DNA of 37,726 nt from Desulfosporosinus cupriresistens (GTDB taxonomy: Bacteria; Bacillota; Desulfitobacteriia; Desulfitobacteriales; Desulfitobacteriaceae). Numbering within the stretch: the first letter of the stretch is position 1; the number at the start of each line of letters is the position of its first letter. Under the pieces are notes generated by a model. It made no database searches. It saw nothing but the letters and a program-made list of their open reading frames with translations, and was not told where the DNA came from. The stretch is taken from assembly GCF_001707885.1 (NCBI RefSeq), contig NZ_MASS01000043.1, positions 1 to 37,726 on the forward strand. Reading direction: 5' to 3'. Below, one piece after another: positions 16,823 to 25,210 of this stretch. A program made the position numbers and the translations under genes.

Positions 16823-16884
16823 AAAAAAAAGCGCTGTAAAGAATGTTCGGTATCCTCATTGATACTGTTCATTCCTCACAGCGC
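16823..16884 (-). terminator. large interrupted hairpin with U-tract in the urtA leader
   Basis: On the minus strand GCGCTGT pairs with ACAGCGC, and inside it GAATG with CATTC and GTATC with GATAC, separated by small bulges. Eight T residues follow (A run 16823-16830). It can end the sensor-regulator transcript or act as an attenuator before urtA. Confidence 0.75.
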
Positions 16885-16891
16885 CGTTGCT

Positions 16892-16923
16892 GGTTACAAA
16901 ATTGAGTTACTCTATTTGTAACC
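16892..16923. other. second stem-loop before the urtA terminator
   Basis: GGTTACAAA (16892-16900) pairs perfectly with TTTGTAACC (16915-16923); the loop contains GAGTTACTC, which can extend the pairing. It precedes the terminator on the minus strand by 7 nt and could take part in a regulatory RNA fold. Confidence 0.5.
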
Positions 16924-17021
16924 ATTATGCCATTTATGCCCCAAAATATTAACCATAAAAAGAAGCTATTTTCCCCTAAAAAACCGGTGTAAACTCCTCC
17001 AAATGCTGAACGAGTTTACTC

Positions 17022-18104
17022 TCATACTCCTAATTTTCTGTACTGCAAGGGCGTATAGCCCGTATAATTCTTAAATAGACGACAGAAATAATCCGGACTA
17101 CTATAGCCAAGTTTTTCACTTACCTCGTAGTTCTTATACTCACCGGTTCCAAGGAGCTGCTTGGCATATTCCATTTTGATTTTTGTCAAATAATCGTTAA
17201 AGTTTATCCCCGTTTTTTGTTTAAAAAATTTCCCGAGATAGTCTTTACTTATATGTACCTCATTAGCAACCAATTCAAGGTTGATGTCCTTGTCAATATG
17301 ATCAGTAACATATTGACACGTCTTTCTGACAATACTTTCACTTCGATGAAGCTCATAATTCTTAATAACTGTGATCAGACCCCTAACACGGCTGAGATAC
17401 TCTGACTTCATTCCCTGCATGGAATCAGTGTTCTGAAGAACATTGCTAAACTCTGTATCTTCAACCTTTTGGAGCCAGGAGAACTCCTTATACAATGCCC
17501 CGCTTAGGTTTAAAAGCATGATTTCCAACAACTTTGCGGTTTTAAACAGATCTTGATCCAGCAACCTAGCCAATTCAGAAAAGGCAGCTTCTGCTTCAGT
17601 CATGGCCGCTAAATTGCCTGCTAAGATGAGACCTGCTATTGTTTCTTCTCGTTTTTTCGGATAAAAATGCGTCAGACTGTCTTCAATCAGCTTTCGTTCT
17701 TCTTCTCCTCTTACTCTCTGATGATTTTTTTCATCTAAATATTTTTTGGCTCTTTCCAAGGCTTCACTCAAAACATCATCTTCTAAAGGTTTAGTAATAA
17801 AATCAAAGGCTCCTAAGCGTATCCCTTGTTTCGCATACTCAAAATCGCTATGTGTACTTAGTAAAATTGAACAAACATCCCATTTTCTGCAGCAAAGTTC
17901 ACTTAAAAACTCTATCCCATCCATACCCGGCATCTTAATATCCGTTATAACAAGGTCAATGTGACCAGTTGTAAGCTTTCTCAATGCTTCTTTACCATCA
18001 CTTGCTTCTTCTTCCACACTAAATCCATAGTTAGACCATTTATTATATCTCTTTAACATATACCTTACTACTTTGTCATCATCAACAATTAGCACTTTAA
18101 ACAT
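17022..18104 (-). CDS. response regulator with AraC-type DNA-binding domain (YesN-like)
   Basis: An N-terminal receiver domain has the acidic pair at D8-D9, phospho-acceptor D55 (VITDIKMPGMDG) and the conserved Lys in FDFITKPLEDD. A roughly 130-residue linker follows, then two AraC helix-turn-helix motifs in the last 100 residues (LELVANEVHISKDYLGKFF and SEKLGYSSPDYFCRLFK). 360 residues. Its start overlaps the end of the hybrid kinase gene by 8 nt, so the two are one system. Its place just upstream of urtA suggests that it activates urea uptake and urease; that is inference from position. Confidence 0.9.
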   Translation of the reverse strand: MFKVLIVDDDKVVRYMLKRYNKWSNYGFSVEEEASDGKEALRKLTTGHIDLVITDIKMPGMDGIEFLSELCCRKWDVCSILLSTHSDFEYAKQGIRLGAFDFITKPLEDDVLSEALERAKKYLDEKNHQRVRGEEERKLIEDSLTHFYPKKREETIAGLILAGNLAAMTEAEAAFSELARLLDQDLFKTAKLLEIMLLNLSGALYKEFSWLQKVEDTEFSNVLQNTDSMQGMKSEYLSRVRGLITVIKNYELHRSESIVRKTCQYVTDHIDKDINLELVANEVHISKDYLGKFFKQKTGINFNDYLTKIKMEYAKQLLGTGEYKNYEVSEKLGYSSPDYFCRLFKNYTGYTPLQYRKLGV

Positions 18105-20805
18105 ACCTAACCCCCCTAGGCTTACTGGTTCCTTTCATTGCGGTAATAAGTCTTATAATGTCTTCAGCAGCCTCTCCAAGATTGTATTTGGTAATTTTCT
18201 CATTCAGTTGGCTGAAGTCAAGAGCACTCAACTCTTGCTTGAGAAAACATTTACATGCCTCATAAACCAAGGATGCCTCTGAGTCTCCCTCTTCCAAGAG
18301 CTTGACTAATTTAATTAACTGATTTTGAATATCCTGATTTTCTACACTCATTACTTCAGGTTCTACTGGTAAGGCAGCTACGAACTGAGCCACACGGTTA
18401 CAACTTTCTATGAGGACTATTTCAAACTGACGCTTCTCCTTACAGATCTCCTCTTCATACAGGTTATCTACAGCATTTTCTAAACGGAAAGATGCTTCGT
18501 TAAGCCTGATTGCTCCAATATTTGCCGAAATCCCCTTGAGGACATGCAATAGATTCTTTGCTTCCGCAAAATTACTACTAGCTAAAAACTGATTTATAGT
18601 AATATGGTCTTCTCCGTGGTTTTCGATGAATCTTTCGAGGATATATCTGTATTTATCTTGTCGACCACCCAAACGCTCAATGCCGCTTTCGAAATCGAGC
18701 CATATTCGCTGACCCGTGACTGAACCATTATTTTCTCGCAGAGGTACATCAAGCGCTTCAAGACCTAGACATATTTGCAAAACCTCAGCCAATTTCAAAG
18801 GATCTAACGGTTTGGTTAAATATCCGCTCATTCCTGCCAATTTAGCTTTTTCAGCTACGCCTTCAACAGCATCCGCTGATAAGGCGATAATGGGCGGAGC
18901 CTTCAGCCCTTTGAGCTCTAAAATACGACGAGTTGTTTCATACCCATCCATTTCAGGCATGCGAATATCCATCACAATAGCATCATAGCGCATTTTGTTA
19001 ACCATCTGAACAGCTGTATAACCGCTCTGAGATGTATCAGTAGCAAACCCTAAACTTTCCAGAATATCTTTGGTCATTTGCAAATTGATTTGATTATCTT
19101 CAACTATAAGGATTTTTTTAGTAGCAAAAATGTCTTGGTTGAGTTTATTTTCTTTCAACGATAGCGGTGCACGATCGACAATTTCCAAGTTCGCAGTAAA
19201 ACTAAAGGTTGACCCTGTCCCTATGCTACTTCTGACACTAATTTCCCCGGCCATAAGACCGACAATTTTTTTGCAAATAGCAAGTCCCAAGCCGGTTCCC
19301 CCGTATTTTCGTGAAGTTGAGGCATCACCTTGGGTAAATACCTCAAACAGATGTTTCATTTGTTCCTCAGAAATGCCGATTCCGGTATCTGAAACGTTAA
19401 AGCGTAGTTGAGCCTGAGTGTCATCATTTTTTAAAACTTCAACAATAACTTCAAGTTCACCCTGATCCGTGAACTTAATTCCATTCGACAAGAGATTCAA
19501 AAGGACTTGTTTTAATCTCGTCGCATCCCCTTTTACATAACGTGGAACGCCCGGTTGAATTACATAGCGCACCTCCAAGCCATGGTGGTGGGCTTCAATT
19601 TGAACCATACTACAGAGTTCCTTGATTGCTTCATAAAGATTAAATTCAACAGTCTCTAAAGTCATGCGACCAGCTTCGATTTTAGAAAAATCAAGGATCT
19701 CATTGATGATCCCCAAGAGACTTTTAGCCGCCAAACCAACATTTTGCATATATTGCTTTTGTTTAGGTGCAAATTGCGTGCTCTCCAACAAATAGTGATA
19801 ACCAATGATCGTATTTAAGGGGGTTCTTATCTCATGACTCATATTGGCCAGAAATTCACTTTTGGCCTTATTGGCCTTCTCTGCTTCTTCTTTAGCAACT
19901 TTCATCTTATCTTCGGCACGTTTTCTTTTAACCAATTCCTCCTGAAACGACTGATATAAGTCATTAAATGTTTTGGCAAGTAACCTAAGTTCCAGAGACC
20001 CCTCCGGCACTAAGCTAAAGTTGTCCTTGCTAAAAGAAAACACTTTCAACAGTTCTGTATAATTCTTGATCGGATACGTTACTTGGGTAAATAAAATGCG
20101 TAGTAATCCCGCAACTGCACCGATGATAATGGCCGCTAAGACTGCTTGCAAGATAGCAGCCCTACTGGTAGCATTCCGGGCAATTTCCAGTTCTGCTTCC
20201 AAGCGAGCATTCATGATTTGTTGAAATTTTGCTATGGGATCCATAATACTGCGCTTATCAAAATCATACTTATCATCAAACATGATATCCCGCGCTTTGG
20301 TAAGTTCATCCTCAGTGCTTAACTTTAGATCTTCTGTACTCAATCGAAAGGAAGCCACTTCAGGCGGCATTTTCTCCTCTTTCGCCCCTAAAGCATCAAG
20401 TACCAACCTCATCGAACGTCTTTCCGTCTCCACAAGCGCATCTGAGTTCTTTTTAGCCTCAGCCAATAGAGCCATCTCTTCATTTGGGGAATTTAGTTCA
20501 CCCAATCGGGATATTACATTGTCCCGCGTTTTGGTAATATTGATTTCCTTCCAGTATTTATTCATATGAGTCTCATCTCTTGTTACCGCAAACTTACGTG
20601 CTTCATCAGTCAAATAATCCGAAGCATTTGCTAGATCGATGCCAAGTTGTTTAAATTCAGTCCTTCTCTTTTCAGCAGTCTGTTCATCTTTAAGACTTGA
20701 ACTCATGTATAAAATACTACTGCCCAGCAGAATAGAAATAAAAAAGAAGATTCCCAACATCAAGGCACTTATCGTAGATTGTTTAATTACGATCTTCGGT
20801 GGCAG
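18097..20805 (-). CDS. hybrid sensor histidine kinase (TM-sensor-TM-HisKA-HATPase-REC-HPt)
   Basis: Residues are numbered from the TTG at 20763. A membrane helix (about 1-22), an extracytoplasmic alpha-helical sensor region (about 25-200) and a second helix (about 203-228) precede a coiled linker. The kinase core follows: H310 in LANMSHEIRTPL, ATP-binding motifs near 428 (NLLSNGIKFT), 459 (DTGIGI) and 489 (GTGLGL). A receiver has D599 (VMDIRMPEMDG), and an HPt-like domain has H740 (LLHVLKGISANIG). The best ribosome site, GGAGGTGA (20820-20813), is matched to a CTG at 20805, which adds 14 codons (PPKIVIKQSTISAL) before the helix; the TTG at 20763 and ATG at 20760 have none. The signal sensed is unknown; urea or nitrogen state is a guess from context. 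Confidence 0.9.
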   Translation of the reverse strand: MPPKIVIKQSTISALMLGIFFFISILLGSSILYMSSSLKDEQTAEKRRTEFKQLGIDLANASDYLTDEARKFAVTRDETHMNKYWKEINITKTRDNVISRLGELNSPNEEMALLAEAKKNSDALVETERRSMRLVLDALGAKEEKMPPEVASFRLSTEDLKLSTEDELTKARDIMFDDKYDFDKRSIMDPIAKFQQIMNARLEAELEIARNATSRAAILQAVLAAIIIGAVAGLLRILFTQVTYPIKNYTELLKVFSFSKDNFSLVPEGSLELRLLAKTFNDLYQSFQEELVKRKRAEDKMKVAKEEAEKANKAKSEFLANMSHEIRTPLNTIIGYHYLLESTQFAPKQKQYMQNVGLAAKSLLGIINEILDFSKIEAGRMTLETVEFNLYEAIKELCSMVQIEAHHHGLEVRYVIQPGVPRYVKGDATRLKQVLLNLLSNGIKFTDQGELEVIVEVLKNDDTQAQLRFNVSDTGIGISEEQMKHLFEVFTQGDASTSRKYGGTGLGLAICKKIVGLMAGEISVRSSIGTGSTFSFTANLEIVDRAPLSLKENKLNQDIFATKKILIVEDNQINLQMTKDILESLGFATDTSQSGYTAVQMVNKMRYDAIVMDIRMPEMDGYETTRRILELKGLKAPPIIALSADAVEGVAEKAKLAGMSGYLTKPLDPLKLAEVLQICLGLEALDVPLRENNGSVTGQRIWLDFESGIERLGGRQDKYRYILERFIENHGEDHITINQFLASSNFAEAKNLLHVLKGISANIGAIRLNEASFRLENAVDNLYEEEICKEKRQFEIVLIESCNRVAQFVAALPVEPEVMSVENQDIQNQLIKLVKLLEEGDSEASLVYEACKCFLKQELSALDFSQLNEKITKYNLGEAAEDIIRLITAMKGTSKPRGVRYV

Positions 20806-20823
20806 TTTAAATCACCTCCAGAA

Positions 20824-21012
20824 TAAAGAAACCTGGCCGCCGCCCACGTAGACACTGTCTTCGCACGTATTAGCCTTCATGTTAGCTTAGTACAGGCTGC
20901 TGCCTAGTTGCACTGATGTGCTAGCCAAGGATGGCCGCCAAGTGTCCCTGTAGCCAACGATGGCGAGAAGGGACCTTCCAGAAAGTATACAAACGTCAGT
21001 TTGTACTTTCTG
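20824..21012. repeat. mosaic intergenic repeat, copy 1
   Basis: This non-coding stretch shares several blocks with 33370-33552. Block A, GACACTGTCTTCGCACG, is at 20841-20857. Block C, GCTGCCTAGTT, is at 20899-20909. Block B, about 25 bp containing GGCGAGAAGGGACC, is at 20951-20975 but lies in the opposite orientation to its partner. It ends in a hairpin with arms CAGAAAGTA and TACTTTCTG (20979-21012). It encodes no evident protein. Confidence 0.75.
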
Positions 21013-21020
21013 ACAAGTAA

Positions 21021-21066
21021 GAAAAAGACAGCGGGGTCAGTTTGACACATCAAACTGGCTCCGCTG
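21021..21066 (-). terminator. terminator-like hairpin in the long leader of the sensor kinase gene
   Basis: CAGCGG...CAGTTTG (21029-21043, allowing bulges) pairs with CAAACTG...CCGCTG (21051-21066); on the minus strand it is followed by TCTTTTTCTT. It lies about 215 nt upstream of the kinase start. No minus-strand gene ends before it, so it may attenuate the kinase transcript or end a short RNA. The remainder of 21067-21360 shows no gene; it must hold the promoter of the divergent kinase. Confidence 0.6.
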
Positions 21067-21360
21067 CCTTGTCGATCAAGATTATTACTATTTATTATAG
21101 GATAAATTCTAGGCCTTTACAACGGGTACTCTACATTTATACAAAACACAAACTTGGTTTGTTAATATCGTATCGTATGCCTACTGCCACTAAAACTCGT
21201 AGTACTTGGGAGACTAAATTATGCTAATCCCCGGGTTTAGCTCCAATAATACTTTAATTTAATCTAGCACTCCATAAAAGTTAGTTTCCTTTGATACTTG
21301 TTTTGAAACAGGTACTCCTATACAATTTATACGTTGTGTGCGTACGCTAAAGAATGATTT

Positions 21361-22464
21361 ATGGAGTTGGTCTCTTTGGATTACACCCAGTCAATAAACC
21401 AGCCTGAAATACTACTGGTGGATGATACGCCAGAACATATTGAAACTGCAGTTACAGTTTTACGTGAAAACAATTTTCGCGTCCGGATTGCCACCAAAGG
21501 AAGTACTGCTTTTAAATTAATCGAGCAACATCAACCTGACATCATCCTTCTAGATGTCTATATGCCGGAGCAGGATGGTTTTGAAATTTGTCGAATAATA
21601 AAAACTGAAAGTGATTATAGTAGCATCCCTATAATATTTTTAACCTCCAGTAATGATGCAGAAAGTATTAAAAAAGGATTTGATCTAGGGGCCCAAGATT
21701 ATGTGGTTAAGCCCTTTAATACCTCGGAGCTGCTTGCTCGCGTGCACACCCATATTAAACTTAAAAAACAGACAGAGTCCTTAATAAAAGCCAATCACGA
21801 ACTTGACAGCTTTTGTTATACTGTTGCCCACGACCTAAAAGCGCCGTTGCTATCTCTCAGTAAGCTCACAGAATATCTGGCTTTGGATTATTCGGACAAA
21901 CTAGACTTTGAAGGTCGTGAATTAGTAGATAACATTCAGAATAAGTCAACAGAAATTATCCAACTTGTTAACCATTTACTTGAGCTTTCACGCATGAGCG
22001 AAATGCCAATGAACATAGAACACATTAATTTAGAGCAACTGTTTGGAGAAGTGTTTAATGAATTAATCAGGCTTGAACCAGAAAGAAATATAGAATTTAT
22101 TATAAAACCACTTCCTCTTATTCAAGGTGACCCAGTCATGATTAAGCTTCTCGTTATAAATATCCTCACTAACGCTTTAAAATACACCCGTAATCAGAAG
22201 AAAGCGCATATCGAAGTTACATTCATTGACAATGAAACCAGATTCATTATCTCAGTAGAAGATAATGGGGCAGGCTTTGATATGCGTTACGCCTCTAGGT
22301 TATTTAGTGTCTTTCAAAGACTTCATTCTCAAAATGAATTCGAAGGTTCCGGTGTAGGGTTAGCGATAGTTCAAAAAATCTTAAAGAGACATCATGGTTT
22401 AGCCTGGATAACTGGAAAAGTTGATGAAGGGGCGACGTTCTACTTTAGTATTCCCAAGGACTAA
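21361..22464 (+). CDS. REC-HisKA-HATPase sensor protein
   Basis: A soluble signalling protein with a receiver first: acidic residues at D21-D22, phospho-acceptor D65 (IILLDVYMPEQDG) and Lys in YVVKPFN. A histidine kinase follows with H157 (YTVAHDLKAPL), the N box ITNALKYT, DNGAGFD and GSGVGLAI. 367 residues, no membrane segment. The receiver-before-kinase order suggests that it receives phosphate from another kinase and signals onward. It stands alone, transcribed divergently from the urea sensor kinase with 555 bp between. The ribosome site before the ATG is weak. Confidence 0.88.
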   Translation: MELVSLDYTQSINQPEILLVDDTPEHIETAVTVLRENNFRVRIATKGSTAFKLIEQHQPDIILLDVYMPEQDGFEICRIIKTESDYSSIPIIFLTSSNDAESIKKGFDLGAQDYVVKPFNTSELLARVHTHIKLKKQTESLIKANHELDSFCYTVAHDLKAPLLSLSKLTEYLALDYSDKLDFEGRELVDNIQNKSTEIIQLVNHLLELSRMSEMPMNIEHINLEQLFGEVFNELIRLEPERNIEFIIKPLPLIQGDPVMIKLLVINILTNALKYTRNQKKAHIEVTFIDNETRFIISVEDNGAGFDMRYASRLFSVFQRLHSQNEFEGSGVGLAIVQKILKRHHGLAWITGKVDEGATFYFSIPKD

Positions 22465-22540
22465 GTTTTACAGAAGTTTTTTTTACCGCATCATTCTCCG
22501 TTAGAATCCACCCTTTACATACTTGTAACAATTAGCCCCA

Positions 22541-23389
22541 CTATTTAATCCCCCTGGGAGTAATAAGCCAGGGTTCATTCCCTTTATAACGGTCTCTTAC
22601 TACCGCCAACTCCTTGCGGCGGGAAATGAATTCCTGAACCTTGCCACGCAGCCATCCCTGGAAGTGATGCTTTAACTGCTCTTTGTTAAACATGCTGCTT
22701 GAATCGCCGTATACCCACTGAATACCTTTTTCCCCTGCAACTAGGTTGGCAATCTGACCGCAGATAGGACAAACTGCAGTTCCGGGCTGAGGAAACTTCC
22801 AAATTTCAGACCAACAGGTAGGACACTCGCCTTCCCCGGCCCGACGGGCTTGCCCGAACAGAGCCTGTCCCATCTCTCTTGCTCTGAACAAGGCTCCTTC
22901 TCCTAATATCCCTTCACCCGGTAAAGCTCCCATAAACATATGGCTGTCTTTTAGGCCAAAACCCATAAATCTGGCCATCGCATTAAGAGCAGACAAAGTA
23001 TAACCCTCCCAACCCTCGATTCCAGCAGTGGCAATAACGACACAGGGCTTTCCCCACAAATCGTCGATCAATTGAGCCAGAGCAATAATACGATCACCCA
23101 GCACTTTGGTCACAGCTGCAGGCCCTAGAGCATAACAAGGAGCGGCAAGTATAATTCCGTCTGCAGCTTTAATCTTTTCTACCAAAAAATATAAGTCATC
23201 GTCCACTGGGCATTGCTTACCTGGTGTCAGGCAAGCATAACACCCACGGCACATGTCCAACTTCAAATCTGCCAGCCTTAATAATTCCAGTTGACAATCG
23301 TTTCCTGCCGCAGCCGCCACCTCTTTGGTCAGAATCTCTCCATTGGCTAGTTTACGTTGGGAAGCTATCAAACCTAATATCTTCTTCAT
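22541..23389 (-). CDS. flavodoxin-fold NAD(P)H-dependent FMN reductase with zinc-ribbon tail
   Basis: The N-terminal two thirds have the iron-sulfur-flavoprotein/FMN-reductase fold: MKKILGLIASQRKLANGE, then CRGCYACLTPGKQCPVDDD and ADGIILAAPCYALGPAA. The C-terminal third has two CxxC pairs (CPTCWSEIW...CPICG) resembling a rubredoxin or zinc ribbon. I start at the ATG at 23389 behind AGGAGGGG; the longer frame to 23545 has no good start. It follows the radical SAM gene by 106 nt on the same strand, so it could supply electrons to that enzyme; this is inference. Ends in TAG. Confidence 0.82.
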   Translation of the reverse strand: MKKILGLIASQRKLANGEILTKEVAAAAGNDCQLELLRLADLKLDMCRGCYACLTPGKQCPVDDDLYFLVEKIKAADGIILAAPCYALGPAAVTKVLGDRIIALAQLIDDLWGKPCVVIATAGIEGWEGYTLSALNAMARFMGFGLKDSHMFMGALPGEGILGEGALFRAREMGQALFGQARRAGEGECPTCWSEIWKFPQPGTAVCPICGQIANLVAGEKGIQWVYGDSSSMFNKEQLKHHFQGWLRGKVQEFISRRKELAVVRDRYKGNEPWLITPRGIK

Positions 23390-23495
23390 TCTCTGCCCCT
23401 CCTCACATCCATAAATCCACTTGGCGGTAATGCGACAATGTAATGATCTTGGCTTGTCAGCACCTTGTTTTTGCAACATTCGGCATCTTACCTCA

Positions 23496-24620
23496 CTAAA
23501 AAACCAGCTCTCCTGGTTTATAGCCGGCAGGCAATTCCTCTTCATTTAAAAATTTGAAATTGTCATCACGCAGTATAGGTAAAAATACTTCGTAGGGTAT
23601 CCTGGAAAACTCACAGGTATAATTACTGGATCCGACCCACCTACCTTCATTGCCACTAAAATTCAAACCTCTGGCAAATTTCGTATAGTTTGAGCAATCA
23701 TGAACTGCTAAATCCCAGCTTTCTTCAACGGCTATTTTCATGAATTTCAGAGTTAATTCCCTACTCCAAATCGGAGATATATAGCCATGTCTGAAAATAT
23801 ACATGTTTTCCCCGTAATAATTGTCTATGTTATTGGCATTTAAGTGCAATTCTGCACAATTGATAAAATCGAGTTTTGTCTCTAAGATCGCTTGCTTCTT
23901 CTTGAAAAAAGTTTCGAAGAACTCAGGAGTCATTGGCGTTTCAATCCCTACATTTTTAATGTATTTTTTCCCTATAGCAATAATTTTAATCACTTTGTCC
24001 GAACAATTCGAGGCACCCAAGTTGAAACGCAACTCGTCAAGACCGGCTTCACCTAAAGCTTTCAACGTCTCTTCCGTAGCTAATGTGCCATTTGTATAGA
24101 GATGTTGATGAATCCCTGCATCACTGAATTTCTTTATAACCGGATAGTATTTTTCAATTTCCATGAATGGCTCTAAATAAACGTAGGAAATGCCCGTGGG
24201 CTTCTGTTGGATGGAAAGCAGTAAATCAATGTCCTTTTCATAAAATTTTGTGTCTCCGATTTCCCACATACCTTCGCCAACTGGAACAATATCATCCAGT
24301 TCTCCATAATGATAGCAGAACTTACACTCTAAGTTACATTTGTTCGTTTTCCTGATTGCACTCAAACCGGTTCCCAACAGACAAGAACGACATCCTTTGG
24401 GGAATTTGCTTTCATTTCCCACAAAAAAAGTTCTATTCTCCAAAGTTTTCAAGCCTCGAATTTCCGACATTAACATATCATTTCTATGATCGATCGCAGC
24501 CTCAATTTGTGCAAAGGTAGCGTAAATGATTTCTTGTTGTTTTGTCATAACTTCCTCATCCTCTGGCAATATTGAAAAGAATTCAAACCAAAATAACGCA
24601 TCTTTCTTTGAAATTTTCAT
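23496..24620 (-). CDS. radical SAM protein of unknown substrate
   Basis: The radical SAM cluster motif is C95-x3-C99-x2-C102 (KCNLECKFCYHYG). An additional CRSC pair lies at residues 77-80. The barrel continues with YVYLEPFMEIEKYYP, HLYTNGTLA and ELRFNLGASNC. About 374 residues. No clear SPASM cysteine cluster at the C-terminus, though single Cys residues occur (HDCSNYTKF, NYTCEFSRIP). The ATG follows AGGAGGACATGT and overlaps a short upstream frame as ATGA. Ends in TAG directly followed by TGA. The reaction cannot be named. Confidence 0.8.
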   Translation of the reverse strand: MKISKKDALFWFEFFSILPEDEEVMTKQQEIIYATFAQIEAAIDHRNDMLMSEIRGLKTLENRTFFVGNESKFPKGCRSCLLGTGLSAIRKTNKCNLECKFCYHYGELDDIVPVGEGMWEIGDTKFYEKDIDLLLSIQQKPTGISYVYLEPFMEIEKYYPVIKKFSDAGIHQHLYTNGTLATEETLKALGEAGLDELRFNLGASNCSDKVIKIIAIGKKYIKNVGIETPMTPEFFETFFKKKQAILETKLDFINCAELHLNANNIDNYYGENMYIFRHGYISPIWSRELTLKFMKIAVEESWDLAVHDCSNYTKFARGLNFSGNEGRWVGSSNYTCEFSRIPYEVFLPILRDDNFKFLNEEELPAGYKPGELVF

Positions 24621-24706
24621 ACATGTCCTCCTATAATTAATTCTACTAAAGATTCGATTCCTATCTTCCTGCTATGCTTTTTCACATAGTCTTCTTCAAA
24701 AGACAT
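24617..24706 (-). CDS. 29-residue mini-ORF translationally coupled to the radical SAM gene
   Basis: MSFEEDYVKKHSRKIGIESL... is 29 residues, ending IIGGHV, and its TGA overlaps the ATG of the radical SAM gene (ATGA). A weak AGAAG lies five nt before its ATG. The frame is open upstream for 14 more codons, so it may instead be the tail of a lost gene. It has no Cys and no obvious leader/core division. Possible readings are a leader peptide, a small partner or substrate of the radical SAM enzyme, or a remnant. Confidence 0.35.
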   Translation of the reverse strand: MSFEEDYVKKHSRKIGIESLVELIIGGHV

Positions 24707-24734
24707 ACGCACTTCTAACCACCGGATCGGATAC

Positions 24735-24926
24735 TCAACGTGCAGCCTTTACCGGAACAAATACTCCGGATTCTACCCGCCTTTCCACTTCACCCTGAAA
24801 TCGAGGATAATCCGGCTCCCCGAGGATCTGCTGGATTTCCAGATCGGTAACCGTTTTGCTGACATAATTCAGAAGTTTTTCGATTTGTTCATATCTATCC
24901 CTTCTTAACGCATCCTGTTTGACGTA
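24735..24926 (-). pseudogene. unrecognised C-terminal gene remnant
   Basis: After an in-frame stop the frame reads YVKQDALRRDRYEQIEKLLN and ends VFVPVKAAR with a TGA. It has coding-like composition but no start codon or ribosome site. I do not recognise the family. The rest of 24927-25210 is AT-rich and shows no gene; it presumably holds the promoter of the alarmone synthetase. Confidence 0.35.
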
Positions 24927-25210
24927 TTATCTGATTCTATATTTAGATTTAGTAATTCTCACTTCTTCGAGATTATCCGGCAAAATCCTGCACATACGAG
25001 TCTTCCTAGATTATATATGTATAATTATCTTTGCCAAAATAAATAAAATAAAGCCCTACAGTATAATGGGCTCAAAGTCTTCTTCATTCGTTTCATTGTG
25101 AACGGTGGCTTGCTCTTTTACATACAAGAATCAACAGACTTTTATATGGCAAACTAAATATGATAACATAATAACTAAAATAAGACTTAGAAGCCGAAGG
25201 GAAATTTAAG

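Noticed and set aside
16736..17021. Guanidine riboswitch (ykkC or mini-ykkC) before urtA
   Set aside because: The paired hairpins with ACGR loops of mini-ykkC and the conserved ykkC core are not present; the visible stems have other loops.
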